From Streptomyces sp. WAC 04229 (GTDB lineage Bacteria > Actinomycetota > Actinomycetes > Streptomycetales > Streptomycetaceae): a DNA stretch of 39,746 nucleotides. Shown piece by piece: positions 25,082 through 33,027 of the stretch (the stretch's first letter is position 1; every line of letters begins with the position of its first letter). The notes beneath the pieces were generated by a model, which saw only the letters and a list, made by a program, of their open reading frames with translations, did no database searches and was not told the DNA's origin. The stretch spans positions 1 through 39,746 of the forward strand of contig NZ_QHJH01000056.1 in NCBI RefSeq assembly GCF_003947455.1, read 5' to 3'. Made by a program: the position numbers and the translations under genes.

Positions 25082-26587
25082 TCAGCGCAGCCGGATCACG
25101 TTCCAGGACAGCGGCTCCAGTACGGCGGTCAGGGTGCCGTCCCGCAGCGCGGTGCCGTCCACCGGGTGCGGGGCGACCCGTTCGGGTTCGGCGAGCGTGT
25201 TGCGGGCGTCCGGGTCGGCGTCCGCGAGGGCGCTGTGCTCGACGACGTCCGTCAGCTCCAGGGCGCCGAGGGCGACGTGCAGCGGCAGCGGCTCGGTGCG
25301 GGAGCGGTTGACGGCGAAGACGGTGACCGAGCCGTCCTCGGCGCGCACGGCCGTCGCGTGCAACAGGTCGGCCTCGCCGTACTTCGCCGTCCCGTACGTC
25401 GGTGAGTCCACCCGCACGTCGAGGACCTCGCCGCGGCCGTACCGCGAGGCCTGCGCGAACGGGAAGAACGTGGTCTGGCGCCAGGCCGGGCCGCCGGGCT
25501 CGGTCATGATCGGGGCGATGACGTTGACGAGCTGGGCGAGGCAGGCGACGGCGACGCGGTCGGCGTGCCGGAGCAGGGCGATGAGGAGCGAGCCGAAGAC
25601 GACCGCGTCCATGACGCTGTAGTTGTCCTCCAGCAGGCGGGGTGCCTCGGGCCAGTCCAGGGCGCTCACCTCGGCCTGCGACTTCGACATGTACCAGACG
25701 TTCCACTCGTCGAAGGAGAGGTTGATCCGCTTCTTCGACTTGAGCCGGGCGCCGATGTGGTCGCAGGTGGCGACCACGTTCTCGATGAACGACTCCATGT
25801 CCACGGCGGAGGCGAGGAAGGAGTCGACGTCACCGTCGAGCGGCTCGTAGTAGGCGTGCAGGGAGATGTGGTCTACGAGGTCGTACGTCTCCTCGAGGAC
25901 CGTCGCCTCCCACGCGGCGAAGGTCTCCATGGACTGGCCGGACGAACCGCAGGCGACGAGTTCGACGTCCGGGTCGATCTGGCGCATGGCCCGCGCGGTC
26001 TCGGCGGCGAGCCGCCCGTACTCCTCGGCGGTCTTGTGGCCGGTCTGCCAGGGGCCGTCCATCTCGTTGCCGAGGCACCAGAGCCGGATGCCGAAGGGGT
26101 CCTTGTCCCCGTGCTCGGCCCGCAGGTCCGACAGCGTGGTGCCGCCGGGGTGGTTGGCGTACTCCTGGAGTTCCAGCGCCTCGGCCACGCCCCGGGTGCC
26201 GAGGTTGACCGCCATCATGGGCTCGGCCTGCGGGCCGACCTTCCGGAGGAAGGCGATGTACTCGGACAGGCCGAAGCGGTTGGTTTCCGTGGAGCGCCAG
26301 GCCAGGTCGAGGCGGCGGGGGCGGTCCTCGGCCGGACCGACCGAGTCCTCCCACTTGTATCCGGAGACGAAGTTGCCGCCGGGGTAGCGCACGGCGGTGA
26401 CGCCGAGTTCCCGGACGAGGTCCAGTACGTCCCCGCGCAGCCCGTCGGCGTCCGCGGCGGGGTGTCCGGGTTCGAAGATGCCGGTGTACACGCAGCGGCC
26501 GAGGTGCTCGACGAAGGAGCCGAAGAGGCGGGGGTCGACCTCACCGATGGTGAAGGCGGGGTCGAGGGTGAAGCGGGCGGTTCGCAT
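25082..26587 (-). CDS. abfA: GH51 alpha-L-arabinofuranosidase
   Basis: A 501-residue cytoplasmic enzyme, full length for the family. GSFVEHLGRCVYTGIFEP opens the barrel, RYPGGNFVSGYKWEDSVGP is the conserved substrate loop, acid/base Glu175 is in WCLGNEMDG and nucleophile Glu294 is in SFDEWNVWY. It removes terminal arabinofuranose from oligosaccharides after import. No signal peptide, consistent with action on imported arabino-oligomers. ATG 26587 has AAAGGA five bases upstream; the site is part of a CCTTTCGAAAGG palindrome. It is the last gene of the binding protein-permease operon, 26 bases after the second permease. Confidence 0.95.
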   Translation of the reverse strand: MRTARFTLDPAFTIGEVDPRLFGSFVEHLGRCVYTGIFEPGHPAADADGLRGDVLDLVRELGVTAVRYPGGNFVSGYKWEDSVGPAEDRPRRLDLAWRSTETNRFGLSEYIAFLRKVGPQAEPMMAVNLGTRGVAEALELQEYANHPGGTTLSDLRAEHGDKDPFGIRLWCLGNEMDGPWQTGHKTAEEYGRLAAETARAMRQIDPDVELVACGSSGQSMETFAAWEATVLEETYDLVDHISLHAYYEPLDGDVDSFLASAVDMESFIENVVATCDHIGARLKSKKRINLSFDEWNVWYMSKSQAEVSALDWPEAPRLLEDNYSVMDAVVFGSLLIALLRHADRVAVACLAQLVNVIAPIMTEPGGPAWRQTTFFPFAQASRYGRGEVLDVRVDSPTYGTAKYGEADLLHATAVRAEDGSVTVFAVNRSRTEPLPLHVALGALELTDVVEHSALADADPDARNTLAEPERVAPHPVDGTALRDGTLTAVLEPLSWNVIRLR

Positions 26588-26592
26588 GGTGT

Positions 26593-26604
26593 CCTTTCGA
26601 AAGG
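26593..26604. promoter_or_regulatory. 12-base palindrome over the arabinofuranosidase ribosome site
   Basis: CCTTTCGAAAGG is a perfect palindrome covering the Shine-Dalgarno sequence of the GH51 gene. It could be an operator for separate control of the enzyme or fold as a small RNA hairpin that masks the ribosome site. Confidence 0.35.
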
Positions 26605-26613
26605 GGGCTCCGG

Positions 26614-27477
26614 CTACTGGCCGGCGAGGCCCGTGTGGGCCACGCCCGCGACGATCTGGCGTTGGAAGAAGACGAAGACGACGATCAGGGGGAGGCCCGC
26701 CATCAGGCCGCCGGCCATGAGCTGGGCCCACTGGATGCCGTAGGAGTTCATGACGGTCGCGATGCCGTTGGGCATGGTCATCAGGTCGGGGTTGTTGGTG
26801 ACCATGTACGGCCACAGGAAGTTGTTCCACGAGCTGATGAAGGTGAAGATGCCGACCGCCGCCAGCGAGGGGCGGGACAGCGGCACGATGACGGTGAAGA
26901 AGACCCGCCAGCGTCCCGCGCCGTCGATGAAGGCGGCCTCCTCCAGTTCGCGCGGGATGCCCTGGAAGAACTTGTAGAGGATGTAGACCATCGCGGCGGG
27001 CGCGCACTGCGGCAGGATCATCCCCCAGTAGGTGTCGACCATCCCCATCTGCTGGACGCTGGTGAACAGCGGGACGCCGAGGACGGCCGGGGAGATCATG
27101 AGGCCGGCCATCACCACGCCCATCAGGACGCCCTTGCCCCGGAACTCGGTGCGGGCGAAGCCGTAGCCGGCGAGCGCGGAGACCAGCAGCACGACGGTCG
27201 TCACGCACACCGACACCACCAGGGAGTTGACGAACCAGTCGGTGATGTTGCCGGTCTCGAAGAGGGCCTGCCACGCCTGGCCCGTCCAGTCCTCGGGCAG
27301 CCAGTGGGTCGGCACCTGGACGGCCTCGGTCTCCGACTTGAGTGAGGTGAACAGGGCCCACGCGAGCGGGGCGAGGAACACCGCGGAGACGGCGGTGCCG
27401 AGCAGGGTGAGCACGATCTGGCCGGGCGTCCAGGACCTGCGGGGTCCGGTCGGGGCCTGCGTCGCCGCGGTGGTCAT
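26614..27477 (-). CDS. Carbohydrate ABC transporter permease (MalG type)
   Basis: A 287-residue permease with six predicted helices and the coupling EAA loop EEAAFIDGAGRWRVFFTVIVP. The start overlaps the partner permease stop as ATGA. Together with 27474-28415 it forms the membrane channel for an arabino-oligosaccharide importer. No ATPase gene is nearby; in Streptomyces such systems commonly use the shared MsiK ATPase encoded elsewhere. Confidence 0.93.
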   Translation of the reverse strand: MTTAATQAPTGPRRSWTPGQIVLTLLGTAVSAVFLAPLAWALFTSLKSETEAVQVPTHWLPEDWTGQAWQALFETGNITDWFVNSLVVSVCVTTVVLLVSALAGYGFARTEFRGKGVLMGVVMAGLMISPAVLGVPLFTSVQQMGMVDTYWGMILPQCAPAAMVYILYKFFQGIPRELEEAAFIDGAGRWRVFFTVIVPLSRPSLAAVGIFTFISSWNNFLWPYMVTNNPDLMTMPNGIATVMNSYGIQWAQLMAGGLMAGLPLIVVFVFFQRQIVAGVAHTGLAGQ

Positions 27478-28415
27478 CGGCCGCCCTCCTCACGGTTGCG
27501 CAGCAGCCACATCCGGGCGAGGGCGACGGCCGCGATGAGCACGAAGAAGATGATGGAGATCGCGGAGGCGTAGCCCACGCGGTAGCTGGTGAAGCCCTGT
27601 TCGAGGGTGTACTGCACGAAGGTGCGGGTCGAGTCCTCGGGACCCGGCCCGAAGTCCTGCATCACGACGGCCTGGTCGAAGACCTGGAGCGAGGCGAGGA
27701 TCTGGAGGGCGACGACGAGACCGGTGATGTTGCGCAGCATCGGCAGGGTGATGTGGACCGTGCGGTGCCAGGCGTTCGCGCCGTCCAGCTTGGCGGCCTC
27801 GTAGAGGTGGGCGGGGATGCCCTGGAGCGCGGCGAGGTAGAGCAGGAAGCTGAAGCCGACGGTCCACCACAGGGTGGTGATGACGACGGCCAGCATGGCG
27901 TAGGACTTGTCGGTCAGCCACGGTGTCCCGAGGCCGAAGACGTGATTGACCATGCCGTTGCCGGGGTTGAACAGCCACTGCCAGAGGTTGGCGGCGACGG
28001 TGGACGGCAGCAGGAACGGCAGGAAGAAGCAGAGCCGCCACAGCCACTTGCCGCGCTCGATGTGGTGGGCGAGCATCGCGAGGAGGAAGGCGAGGACGGT
28101 GATGCAGGGCACGACGAGCAGCGTGAAGTACGCGCTGTGGCCGAACGCGTCCCACATCAGCGGGTCCTGGAGGGCCTCGCGGTAGTTGTCCAGGCCGATG
28201 AAGCTCGCCTGGTCGCCCGAGATGTTGGCGTCGGTGAAGCTGAGGTAGAGACCGCGCAGCAGCGGCCAGACGACGAAGAGCGCGAAGAGCGCGAGGAACG
28301 GGGCGACGAACCAGCCGCCGTGCTGGAAGCCCTGGCGGCGGCGGAGCGTGGCGCCGGCGACGGCGGTCCTCGCGCGTGCCGGGCGGACGATCGTCTCGGC
28401 GCCGGTGGCGGTCAT
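27474..28415 (-). CDS. Carbohydrate ABC transporter permease (MalF type)
   Basis: A 313-residue permease with a cytoplasmic N-terminal tail (about 1-33), six helices and the EAA loop YEAAKLDGANAWHRTVHITLP near 207-227. The ATG at 28415 overlaps the stop of the binding-protein gene (ATGA). Partner of the downstream permease. Substrate is inferred as arabinose-containing oligosaccharides from the linked GH51 gene. Confidence 0.93.
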   Translation of the reverse strand: MTATGAETIVRPARARTAVAGATLRRRQGFQHGGWFVAPFLALFALFVVWPLLRGLYLSFTDANISGDQASFIGLDNYREALQDPLMWDAFGHSAYFTLLVVPCITVLAFLLAMLAHHIERGKWLWRLCFFLPFLLPSTVAANLWQWLFNPGNGMVNHVFGLGTPWLTDKSYAMLAVVITTLWWTVGFSFLLYLAALQGIPAHLYEAAKLDGANAWHRTVHITLPMLRNITGLVVALQILASLQVFDQAVVMQDFGPGPEDSTRTFVQYTLEQGFTSYRVGYASAISIIFFVLIAAVALARMWLLRNREEGGR

Positions 28416-29764
28416 GCGGCACCTCCCCGCGCGGCGGTGCCGTCCATGGGGTTCTTCATGGCGAGCAGTTCGGCGAGCGTGCTCCGCATCCGGCGGGCGG
28501 CGGCCTCGGGCTTCGCCGAGCCCGTGGTGGAGGAGACGACGACCGGGCCGACGCGCTGGGCGAGGATGCCGGTGGACCCGGCGAACCACACCTTCGGCTC
28601 GGTGGCCTGGTGGTCCATCGCCGAGACGTACTCGTTCTGCGGGCGCAGCGCGCGGTAGGCGGCCGTGGACAGGGTCGGGGTGTACGCGGGGATGTGGCCG
28701 CCGGCCGCCCACTGCCGGGCGTGCCGGACGACGTAGGCGGCGAGGCGGTGCGCGCCCTCGTTGGCGGCGCCCCCGCGGTCCGACTGGTGGGGCAGGACGA
28801 AGGCGTGGGACTCGGCGTGGGTGGCCCGCCTGCCGAAGACGGGCGGCAACGGGGTCGCCCCGTAGTCGAGTTCCGCGGCGTCGAAGACCGGCACGGACCA
28901 GTTGCCCTCCCAGGCGAAGGGAGAGCCGTTGACGAACTGCTCGCCGCCCGCGGTGCCGCCGAAGCCGGGGTTGGCGTAGCCGTCGGCGACGTGCTTACGC
29001 AGGAACTCCAGGACCCGGGTGGCCTTGTCGGTGTCGAAGGTGACCTCGGTGCGGGCGTCGTCGAACCAGGTGCCGCCGAGCTGGGTGTAGAAGGCGACGA
29101 AGAACCACCACTGGAAGTTCTGGTCGCTGTGCCACAGGCCGATGGTCTGCAGGCCCTTCGCCGTGGCCTTCCTGGCCTCCTTCAGCACGTCGAACCACTC
29201 CTCGGTGGAGGTGACGGGCACCATCCGGCCGTCCGCGCCGAGCAGGCCCGCCTTCTTCAGGACGTCCCTGCGGTAGAAGCAGAGCTGGACGTGGACGTCG
29301 AGCGGCAGGGCGTAGAGCCTGCCGTCGACGACGGCGCGCTTCCACAGCTCGGGGTTGAAGTCCTCCTCCCGCACCCCGTACTTGGCGAGCAGCGCGGGGT
29401 CCCAGGGGTCCAGGAGGCGGCCGGGCGAGAAGCCGGTGACGCGGCCCAGGTGCATGACGCCGAGGTCCGGCGCGCGGTTGCCGGCCGCCGCCATGGCGAG
29501 CTTGGTGTAGAAGGGGCTGCCCCACTGGAGGGTCGAGTCCTTCACGTCGATGCCGGGGTTGTCCCTGCGGAACGCGTCCAGCATGGCGATCATGTTGTAG
29601 CCGTCGCCGCCGCTGAAGAGGTTCCAGTAGCGCACGCGGGTGTCCGCTCCGGAGGCGAGTGCGTCGGCCCCGCTGCCGAGCGCCGCGAAGCCGAAGCTGC
29701 CCGCGACCGTGAGGCCGCCCGCCGCGGCCAGGAAGTGCCTGCGATCCAGGCCAGGTCGTGCCAT
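28412..29764 (-). CDS. Extracellular sugar-binding protein, Tat-exported, no lipobox
   Basis: A 450-residue family 1 solute-binding protein. The N-terminus carries a twin-arginine signal (LDRRHFLAAAGG at 6-17) but no cysteine, so it is not an ordinary lipoprotein. The rest has the family landmarks RVRYWNLFSGGDG near the mature N-terminus and long Trp/Tyr-rich sugar-binding stretches such as FQWWFFVAFYTQLGGTWF. ATG 29764 has GGGGCAGGG upstream; an ATG four codons earlier is less favoured. First gene of the arabinoside import operon. How it stays near the membrane is unclear; a non-cleaved Tat anchor is possible. Confidence 0.92.
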   Translation of the reverse strand: MARPGLDRRHFLAAAGGLTVAGSFGFAALGSGADALASGADTRVRYWNLFSGGDGYNMIAMLDAFRRDNPGIDVKDSTLQWGSPFYTKLAMAAAGNRAPDLGVMHLGRVTGFSPGRLLDPWDPALLAKYGVREEDFNPELWKRAVVDGRLYALPLDVHVQLCFYRRDVLKKAGLLGADGRMVPVTSTEEWFDVLKEARKATAKGLQTIGLWHSDQNFQWWFFVAFYTQLGGTWFDDARTEVTFDTDKATRVLEFLRKHVADGYANPGFGGTAGGEQFVNGSPFAWEGNWSVPVFDAAELDYGATPLPPVFGRRATHAESHAFVLPHQSDRGGAANEGAHRLAAYVVRHARQWAAGGHIPAYTPTLSTAAYRALRPQNEYVSAMDHQATEPKVWFAGSTGILAQRVGPVVVSSTTGSAKPEAAARRMRSTLAELLAMKNPMDGTAARGGAA

Positions 29765-29802
29765 GCCCTGCCCCATCTGTTCGACATCTGTCCGACATTG
29801 GT

Positions 29803-29839
29803 TGTTCGATATTTCGAATAGCGCTCGTAACTTCGAACG
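29803..29839. promoter_or_regulatory. 13-11-13 dyad at the arabinoside start site
   Basis: Left arm TGTTCGATATTTC (29803-29815), 11-base gap, right arm GTAACTTCGAACG (29827-29839); 9 of 13 positions are complementary. It covers the predicted start and ends two bases from the -10 box. A partial further copy of the left arm (TGTTCGACATCTG) lies at 29778-29790. The same layout occurs before the IclR gene. Confidence 0.55.
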
Positions 29840-29841
29840 GG

Positions 29842-29870
29842 ACCGTAGGTGGCAAGCGCTTGCGCGTCAA
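29842..29870 (-). promoter_or_regulatory. Promoter of the arabinoside operon with a palindrome in its spacer
   Basis: On the minus strand TTGACG (29870-29865), a 17-base spacer and TACGGT (29847-29842) form a near-consensus vegetative promoter; the start falls near 29835. The spacer contains the perfect palindrome GCAAGCGCTTGC (29852-29863), whose central CG and arms resemble LacI-family operators, so a repressor would directly block RNA polymerase. Confidence 0.7.
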
Positions 29871-29923
29871 TGGTTCGAGCAGGAACTCGGGCCGGTACTC
29901 CGGAATCCGGCCCTCCGGACAAC

Positions 29924-29962
29924 GGAACTCGCCTGACGCGGACACGTCCGGCCGCGTAGGCT
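29924..29962 (+). promoter_or_regulatory. Promoter region of the first DUF6545 membrane protein gene
   Basis: Two readings overlap. An ECF-type signature GGAAC (29924-29928), 16 bases, CGTC (29945-29948); and a vegetative-like CTGACG (29933-29938), 18 bases, TAGGCT (29957-29962). The vegetative spacer holds the dyad CGGAC-AC-GTCCG (29939-29950). The ECF reading matches the signature upstream of 31346. Confidence 0.45.
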
Positions 29963-30006
29963 CGTACGGCCTTGGATGCGGCTGCGAGCGAGAGCGGAGG
30001 GACGCG

Positions 30007-31254
30007 ATGGAGTCCGCGGGCGCGGCCACCGGTCCGGCCTCGTTCCTCAGCGCCTTCTACACGTCCTACTGGTGGATCCCCGCCGCGGTCCTGGCCACCG
30101 CCCTGGCGATCAAACTGCCGACGATCATCCGGCTCTGGAAGGATCCGCTGCTGCGCGCGGTCGGCGGTCTGCTGCTGCTGGCCTGCGCGGTGTTCGTGTT
30201 CGTCGCCCCCTCGACCATCGTCTGGGTCAACCGCGTCACCGGCGTGCCGAACATCTCGGCGCCCTGGGTGTACTCGCTGCTCACCGCGTTCTGCGGCGCC
30301 TGCCTGGTGCTGATCATCGCCTGGCGCGACGGAGTCTCCGAAAGCTCGGCCCCGACCCGCCGGGCCACCCGCTGGGTCGTCTCCGTCTACGGCGGGGTGA
30401 TCGTCGCGCTCTGGGTGCTGTTCGCCCTCGCCGACGTGCCCGTGGAGCGCACCCGGGACCTGGACACCTACTACGCCAACACGCCCTTCATGCGCGAGGA
30501 GATCCTGCTCTACCTCCTCGCGCACACCACCGCCGTCCTCATCACCTCACGGCTGATCTGGAACTGGATCCGCACCGGCGGATTCGACGCCTGGCTGCGC
30601 CGGGGACTGCGGTTCCTGGGCGTCGGCTACGCGCTCAACCTGGCCTTCGACGCCGCCAAGCTCACCGCCGTCGTGGCCCGCTGGACCGGCAACGACCTGG
30701 ACTGGCTCAGCCTGGACGTGGCCCCGGCCCTGGCCTGCCTGTCCGCGGTGTCGATCGCGGTCGGCTTCATCCTGCCGCACGCCGGCCAGTACCTCCGCGA
30801 GCGGCGGCGGATCCGGCTGGCCCACCGCGAACTGCGGCCGCTGTACCGGCTGATGCGCAACGTGCACGGCTCGGGGGTGCCGTTCGTCCTGCGGGCCAGC
30901 CCCGAACTGCGCCTGACCCGCCGCGAGACCTTCATCCGCGACGTCCTGCTCCCGCTGGCCCGCCGCACCGACGAACGGCTGGGCGCGCGCTCGTACCGCG
31001 CCGCCCTCGGTCTCGGGTTCGCCCCGGAGCGGGCGAAGGCGCTCGCCGCTGCCGTGGTGGTCCTCGACGCGGTCGACGCCCGTCCCGGCACGGACGACGG
31101 CGGCGGCGGCGAGGACAGCGGTGGCGAACCCGACACCACGGACCTCCTGAACGGGATCGGGGCCGTCTCCCGCGCCCTCGGCCACCCCGAGGTGCTCCGT
31201 GAGGTCCGGGCGCGCGCGCTGGCACCCGGGGACACCATGGCGGTCACCGAGTGA
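30007..31254 (+). CDS. MAB_1171c-type (DUF6545) multi-pass membrane protein, copy 1
   Basis: A 415-residue protein with about seven hydrophobic segments in residues 1-260 and a cytoplasmic C-terminal domain (about 265-415). Landmarks shared with the two paralogs downstream: VNRVTGVPNISAP after helix 2, then VERTRDLDTYYANTPFM near 150, and VARWTGNDLDWLS near 225. The C-domain has an ASPELRLTRRETFIRDVLLPL helix. Databases call the family putative transporters, but no transport motif is visible and the function is unknown. ATG 30007 has GGAGGGA upstream. It is 91 bases before the metallopeptidase gene, and an ECF-type promoter signature occurs both before it and in that gap. Confidence 0.85.
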   Translation: MESAGAATGPASFLSAFYTSYWWIPAAVLATALAIKLPTIIRLWKDPLLRAVGGLLLLACAVFVFVAPSTIVWVNRVTGVPNISAPWVYSLLTAFCGACLVLIIAWRDGVSESSAPTRRATRWVVSVYGGVIVALWVLFALADVPVERTRDLDTYYANTPFMREEILLYLLAHTTAVLITSRLIWNWIRTGGFDAWLRRGLRFLGVGYALNLAFDAAKLTAVVARWTGNDLDWLSLDVAPALACLSAVSIAVGFILPHAGQYLRERRRIRLAHRELRPLYRLMRNVHGSGVPFVLRASPELRLTRRETFIRDVLLPLARRTDERLGARSYRAALGLGFAPERAKALAAAVVVLDAVDARPGTDDGGGGEDSGGEPDTTDLLNGIGAVSRALGHPEVLREVRARALAPGDTMAVTE

Positions 31255-31267
31255 CCGGGACGGACCT

Positions 31268-31292
31268 GGAACTGGCCCGGACGGCCCCCGTC
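31268..31292 (+). promoter_or_regulatory. ECF-type promoter signature before the metallopeptidase gene
   Basis: GGAAC (31268-31272), 16 bases, CGTC (31289-31292), 54 bases before the GTG start. Spacing, both boxes and distance to the start are the same as upstream of 30007, suggesting both transcripts use one ECF sigma factor. Chance matches are possible in this G+C-rich DNA. Confidence 0.45.
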
Positions 31293-31345
31293 TTGGCATA
31301 TTGCACTGGTGACCGAGCAGCAGCCGGGGAAACGGGGAGACAGCG

Positions 31346-31873
31346 GTGCGTACCAGGAAGGAGATGCGTCGCCTCGCTGACGCCCTCATCGACCCCATCC
31401 GGGTCCCCGTGCCGGCGGATCCCGAGGTGCTGTTCGAGGCGCTCGTCGCGTCCGTGAGCGCGTGGCGGGGCCGCGAGGTGGTCGTGCACCGGGCGGCGTT
31501 CCCGCCGCACACCGCGAGCGGGCTCTGGCTGGAGCGGGAGCACCACGACGACATCGTGGTGGACGAACGCGCCGCGGTGTGGCACCAGATCGTCATCCTC
31601 TGCCACGAGGTGTGGCACATGAGCAGGCGGCAGGCGGAGGCGGACGGCGCCCCGGACGGCCTGCCCCGGCCGGTCGCCGCGCGCACCGACTTCTCCCTGG
31701 CCGAGGAGCAGGAGGCGGACCGCTTCGGCATGCTGATGGGCGGCCGGCTGCGCACCTGGCTGGAGGCCTCCACCGACTCGGTGTTCGCGGCGGAGGGCGA
31801 CGGACCGGAGGACCCGCCCGACCTCGCCGGACGCATCGGCGCCGCGCTCAACTACCGCGGGACGACCAGATGA
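31346..31873 (+). CDS. ImmA/IrrE-like zinc metallopeptidase
   Basis: A 175-residue protein with the gluzincin motif HEVWH at 87-91 (His87, Glu88, His91) and a downstream acidic motif EEQEADRFG (120-128) for the third ligand, as in ImmA/IrrE proteases that cleave or destabilise repressors. No signal peptide or membrane helix, so it acts in the cytoplasm. GTG 31346 has GGGGAGA upstream. Unlike classical ImmA loci, no HTH repressor is encoded next to it; the likely partner is one of the adjacent membrane proteins (inference). Its stop overlaps the next gene as ATGA. A toxin label would be too strong. Confidence 0.85.
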   Translation: MRTRKEMRRLADALIDPIRVPVPADPEVLFEALVASVSAWRGREVVVHRAAFPPHTASGLWLEREHHDDIVVDERAAVWHQIVILCHEVWHMSRRQAEADGAPDGLPRPVAARTDFSLAEEQEADRFGMLMGGRLRTWLEASTDSVFAAEGDGPEDPPDLAGRIGAALNYRGTTR

Positions 31874-33027
31874 ACGGGCTGATCAACTACGTCAGCTGCG
31901 GAGTGCTGTGGCTCTGCCTGGTGGTCAAGGCGCCCGACCTGCTGCGGCACCGGCGCGATCCGTATCTGGGCGCCATCTGCGCGGTCCTGGGGCTCGCCGG
32001 GCTCTGCTTCCTGCTCGGCGCGCCGCCGACGGTCGGCGCCGTCAACCACCTCAGCGGGGTGCCCAACCTCGCGGCACCGCTCACCTACGCGGCCATCACC
32101 GGGTACTGCGCCGCCTCCCAGGTCCTCATCGTGCGCTGGCGGGGCGGGCCCCGGGTGGACGGGACGGCGCGCCGGTGGACGCTCGCCTACGCCGCCGTGG
32201 TCCTCGGAATCGGCGTGCTGTTCGCGCTGGGCGACGCGCCCGTGGAGCGCCGTACCGACCTGGACACCTACTACGCGACGACCCCGTTCATCGCCCAGAT
32301 GATCGTGCTGTACCTGGTCGCGCACCTCACCGCGGGCACCGTCACGTCCTTCTCGGCGCTGCGCTGGGCGCGGCGGGTGCGGGGCGGGCTGCGCGCGGGC
32401 CTGACGCTCCTAGGCGCCGGTGCGCTGTGCGGCGCCGGGTACAGCACGGCCAAGCTCGTCGCGGTGGGCGCGCGCTGGTCCGGGCGGGACTGGTCGGTGC
32501 TCGGCACCACCGTCTCCCCGGCCGCCGCCGGGCTCGGCGCCCTGCTGACGGTCGTCGGCGTGCTCGTCCCGCTGGTGGCGCCCCGGGTGTCCGAGTGGCG
32601 GCGGGCGGGGCGGACGTACGCCCGGCTCGGGCCGCTGGAGCGGGTGCTGGACGACCTGCTCACCCGGCGGGCACTGCGGCTGCCCCGGCCCCGGTTCGCC
32701 TCGCCCGCCACCCGCCTGATGTGGCGCCAGACGAGCATCCACAACGCGCTCGGCCATCTGGACGCCTATCTCGACCGGGACCTGTACGACCGGACCCGCG
32801 CCGGGGTACTGGCGGCGACGGACGACCCGGAACGGGCCGAGGCCGCCGCCTGGGCCGCGGTGATCACCGAGGCGGCGCGGCGCGAGGCGGATCCGGCGCG
32901 GGCCGTCGCGGCGGCCGCGGGCGGCGGCTCTCCCCCCGGCGCCGGCCCCCGCCGCCGTGCCGAGCGGTACGACCACGGCGGGAACCGCGTGAACGAAACC
33001 CCGCACGAGAGGAGTTGTCCGGCATGA
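31870..33027 (+). CDS. MAB_1171c-type (DUF6545) multi-pass membrane protein, copy 2
   Basis: A 385-residue paralog of the gene at 30007: about seven hydrophobic segments, LSGVPNLAAPLTY near 62-74, VERRTDLDTYYATTPF near 126-141, and VGARWSGRDWSVLG near 200. The C-domain starts around residue 240 and holds ASPATRLMWRQTSIHNALGH, matching the same helix in its paralogs. It is translationally coupled to the metallopeptidase (ATGA overlap) and to copy 3 (ATGA). The C-terminal 50 residues are low complexity. Function unknown. Confidence 0.85.
   Translation: MNGLINYVSCGVLWLCLVVKAPDLLRHRRDPYLGAICAVLGLAGLCFLLGAPPTVGAVNHLSGVPNLAAPLTYAAITGYCAASQVLIVRWRGGPRVDGTARRWTLAYAAVVLGIGVLFALGDAPVERRTDLDTYYATTPFIAQMIVLYLVAHLTAGTVTSFSALRWARRVRGGLRAGLTLLGAGALCGAGYSTAKLVAVGARWSGRDWSVLGTTVSPAAAGLGALLTVVGVLVPLVAPRVSEWRRAGRTYARLGPLERVLDDLLTRRALRLPRPRFASPATRLMWRQTSIHNALGHLDAYLDRDLYDRTRAGVLAATDDPERAEAAAWAAVITEAARREADPARAVAAAAGGGSPPGAGPRRRAERYDHGGNRVNETPHERSCPA

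Noticed and set aside
31346..31873. Toxin of a toxin-antitoxin pair
   Set aside because: ImmA/IrrE-like proteins are often labelled toxin, but there is no adjacent small HTH antitoxin and the gene is coupled to membrane-protein genes.
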